From assembly GCA_030066455.1 (NCBI GenBank), contig JASJBQ010000102.1, forward strand, positions 1 to 16,093: 16,093 nt of DNA, read 5' to 3'. Made by a program: the position numbers and the translations under genes. This document shows positions 14,766-16,093 of the stretch, in pieces. Source of the DNA: Desulfobacterales bacterium (GTDB lineage Bacteria > Desulfobacterota > Desulfobacteria > Desulfobacterales > UBA5852). The notes beneath the pieces are model-generated. The model did not search any database. It was given only the letters and a program-made list of their open reading frames with translations, and had not been told where the DNA came from. Each line of letters opens with the position of its first letter. Positions within the stretch are counted from its first letter, which is position 1.

Positions 14766-15465
14766 TCTCGGGCGGGCCGGCCTGCGAAGCGGCCACCACG
14801 TGCTCGACATCGGCTGCGGCAACGGACGGCACACGGCGGCGGCCTACGGGCATGACCGCGTCACCGCCGTCGGTGCGGATCGCAACCGTGATGATTTGAT
14901 CGCGGCCCGCGATCGCCTCGAGTTCCACGACCGCTTGGGGGCCCATGGCGGCGGCAACTGGCGCCTGACGGCCGCCGACGCCCTGGCCCTGCCCTTCCAC
15001 AGTCAATCCTTCGATATCATCATCTGCAGCGAAGTTCTGGAGCACATCCCCGACCACCGCCGCGCCGCACGCGAAATCGTGCGTGTACTGAAGCCCGGCG
15101 GTACCCTGGTCGTCAGCGTGCCCCGCTGGTATCCGGAGAGGATCTGCTGGGCGCTCTCCCATGAGTATCACCAGGCCAACCAGGGCCATGTGCGCATCTA
15201 CCGCACCGGGCCGCTGAAACGCATGATCGAAACCGCGGGCGTCGTCTGTTTCCACCGCCACTGGGCCCACAGCCTGCACGTGCCCTACTGGTGGCTCAAA
15301 TGTCTCCTGGGCCCCAACCGCACGGATTCCCCGGCCGTGAACCTCTACCACCGCTTCCTCACCTGGGACATCATGCAGCAGCCGCGCCTCACCCGTCGGC
15401 TGGAACGCCTGCTCAACCCCATCCTGGGCAAAAGCATCGTCCTCTATTTCCGCAAGCCGGCCTGA
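14752..15465 (+). CDS. Class I SAM-dependent methyltransferase
   Basis: A 237-residue Methyltransf_11-type protein. Motif I is HVLDIGCGNGRHT (about residues 16-28); the acidic end of the second strand is GADRNRDDL; the motif-IV region is FDIIICSEVLEHIPD, followed by LKPGGTLVVSVPRWYP. The C-terminal third (WWLKCLLGPNR, TWDIMQQPRLTRRLERLLNPILGKS) is a cap that would set the substrate and has a moderately hydrophobic, basic character. The start GTG lies 14 bp inside the GT4 gene, indicating coupled translation and a shared pathway, probably methylation of a sugar or lipid intermediate. Substrate unknown. A quinone-type methyltransferase is an alternative, but the neighbouring genes do not support it. 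Confidence 0.85.
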   Translation: MITADLGRAGLRSGHHVLDIGCGNGRHTAAAYGHDRVTAVGADRNRDDLIAARDRLEFHDRLGAHGGGNWRLTAADALALPFHSQSFDIIICSEVLEHIPDHRRAAREIVRVLKPGGTLVVSVPRWYPERICWALSHEYHQANQGHVRIYRTGPLKRMIETAGVVCFHRHWAHSLHVPYWWLKCLLGPNRTDSPAVNLYHRFLTWDIMQQPRLTRRLERLLNPILGKSIVLYFRKPA

Positions 15466-15490
15466 CAGCTTCCGATCCGTTTACGGGCGG

Positions 15491-15560
15491 TGAACAGGCT
15501 CAAGCGCGTGAAGCCATGGCGGGTAACCGGGCAAAATCCCTAACACCTCGCGCTTGTTCA
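15491..15560 (+). terminator. Long-range hairpin after the glycosyltransferase operon
   Basis: CAAGCGCG (15501-15508) pairs with CGCGCTTG (15549-15556); the outer TGAACA (15491-15496) could alternatively pair with TGTTCA (15555-15560). The 40-base loop holds further short pairings (GGGTAACC). It is followed by TTTATT. It lies 26 bases after the methyltransferase stop, so it may end that operon, but the loop is large. Confidence 0.35.
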
Positions 15561-15647
15561 TTTATTCAGTTGCGTCTCCAAAACTTATAAGCTAAATTTC
15601 ACCAATGAATCTAACCCGCCGCCGGCCACGCCATCCGTCGCAATGAC

Positions 15648-15695
15648 GATTGTCTCAAAGACACGCAGAACGAAAAGTGTCTCAATCGGGTTTTT
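15648..15695 (+). terminator. Bulged hairpin with T5 tract before the AT-rich cassette
   Basis: GATTG (15648-15652) and AGACAC (15659-15664) pair with GTGTCT (15677-15682) and CAATC (15683-15687), leaving TCTCAA bulged, and TTTTT follows at 15691-15695. The octamer TGTCTCAA occurs twice (15651-15658 and 15678-15685). It is either a second terminator for the upstream operon or part of the boundary of the inserted cassette. Confidence 0.35.
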
Positions 15696-15730
15696 CCGTC
15701 AAAAAGTATAAAACTACATAATATTAAAGT

Positions 15731-15976
15731 ATGAGTATCAATATGAATAAAAAGTATATGTTCTTAATTTTCATTGCTGTTGGAACATCTGCGCTATCAT
15801 TTATATTTGTATATTTTGGTAAGACCCCAAAATTAATAATTGGACTTGGTTCAATTATTTTTATTATGATTTGGGCATTGTGGAATCCACCCGAAAAGCA
15901 CAAAGAGTTTTCAGATAGGGATAGGCTTCAAGCTACGAGCAGATCTATGGGTGGTAGTCCGCCACCAGAATTATGA
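15731..15976 (+). CDS. Small two-TM membrane protein of unknown function, probable integron cassette gene
   Basis: An 81-residue protein that I do not recognise. Two hydrophobic helices are clear: about residues 9-30 (YMFLIFIAVGTSALSFIFVYFG) in outline, and 35-52 (LIIGLGSIIFIMIWALWN), joined by a short KTPK turn. The tail (54-81) is charged then Ser/Pro-rich (PEKHKEFSDRDRLQ...GGSPPPEL). Lysines 7-8 precede the first helix. Codon and base use are strikingly AT-rich, unlike every other gene here. ATG 15731 is given; ATG 15743 in the same frame is as plausible. AT-rich sequence upstream includes CATAAT (15717-15722) as a possible -10 box. An attC-like site follows 60 bp downstream, the normal layout of an integron cassette. 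Confidence 0.65.
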   Translation: MSINMNKKYMFLIFIAVGTSALSFIFVYFGKTPKLIIGLGSIIFIMIWALWNPPEKHKEFSDRDRLQATSRSMGGSPPPEL

Positions 15977-16034
15977 ACGCCAAGTAGGCGAAGCAAAACA
16001 AAGAAGCAAAGCAAAAAATAATGAAAACAAGCTC

Positions 16035-16093
16035 ATAACATGCGGCTTCAAAAAGGACCGCAAAAACCGCGCGGCCTCTGAGCCGCAGCGTTG
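16035..16093 (+). other. Integron attC-like recombination site (right end at window edge)
   Basis: The site begins ATAACA (16035-16040) and ends GCGTTG (16088-16093), the R''/R' core pair, with the G/TT cleavage point near 16090. Between them TGCGGCTTCA (16041-16050) pairs with TGAGCCGCA (16079-16087) except for one unpaired T on the 5' side; a single extrahelical base in the L'' arm is the hallmark of attC. An inner arm, GGACCGC (16055-16061) with GCGCGGCC (16069-16076), is imperfectly complementary. Length (~59 bases) is within the known attC range. The 5' core (TCATAAC) departs from RYYYAAC at two positions, as does the Vibrio VCR-type TATAAC. A plain terminator is the alternative, but there is no T-tract visible. 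Confidence 0.7.

Noticed and set aside
15491..15560. A second attC or an attI upstream of the 81-residue gene
   Set aside because: The stem lacks the one-base asymmetry, and the 3' core reads GTTCATT, not GTTRRRY.

Overview
The window is a GC-rich bacterial chromosome segment, apart from an AT-rich right end. Gene content suggests a member of the Desulfobacterota (Desulfobacterales-like): an FAD/Fe-S D-lactate dehydrogenase next to a lutABC (lldEFG) L-lactate oxidase operon, a long PiT phosphate transporter with a PhoU-like tail, a REC-GAF-HD-GYP regulator and a probable integron cassette. This taxonomic call is inference from gene content, not from a marker gene.

Layout. (1) 1-4716, plus strand: lactate oxidation. 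The 3' part of a D-lactate dehydrogenase (cut by the window edge) is followed by lutA, lutB and lutC; both lut junctions overlap by 8 bp, so translation is probably coupled. (2) 4717-5105: a gene-free stretch holding a roughly 316-bp element bounded by degenerate CAGGAGTCAG-type repeats in inverted orientation. (3) 5106-7379, minus strand: PiT-family phosphate permease with a cytoplasmic PhoU-like domain. (4) 7663-8823, minus strand: a solitary beta-type amino DNA methyltransferase whose last five residues, QLKLF, look like a sliding-clamp-binding peptide. (5) 9238-10276, plus strand: a parA / ribbon-helix-helix pair with a perfect 7+4+7 palindrome in its upstream region. (6) 10490-12013, minus strand: a response regulator with a c-di-GMP phosphodiesterase output, preceded by a good sigma70-like promoter. 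(7) 12212-15465, plus strand: a bacterial homologue of the tRNA-queuosine mannosyltransferase (GTDC1/QTMAN), then a GT4 glycosyltransferase overlapping a SAM methyltransferase. The GT4-methyltransferase pair is preceded by a promoter-like sequence with a C8 tract in its spacer. (8) 15466-16093: hairpins, then an AT-rich two-TM small protein gene followed by a sequence with the architecture of an integron attC site that ends at the window edge.

How parts work together. D-LDH and LutABC together would oxidise both lactate enantiomers to pyruvate and pass electrons to the membrane. The GT4 and methyltransferase are probably one surface-glycan or lipid-modifying unit. The most interesting items are the probable attC cassette at the right edge, the bacterial QTMAN homologue, the clamp-motif methyltransferase, the C-tract promoter and the inverted-repeat element after lutC. 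No rRNA, tRNA, CRISPR array or transposase was seen.
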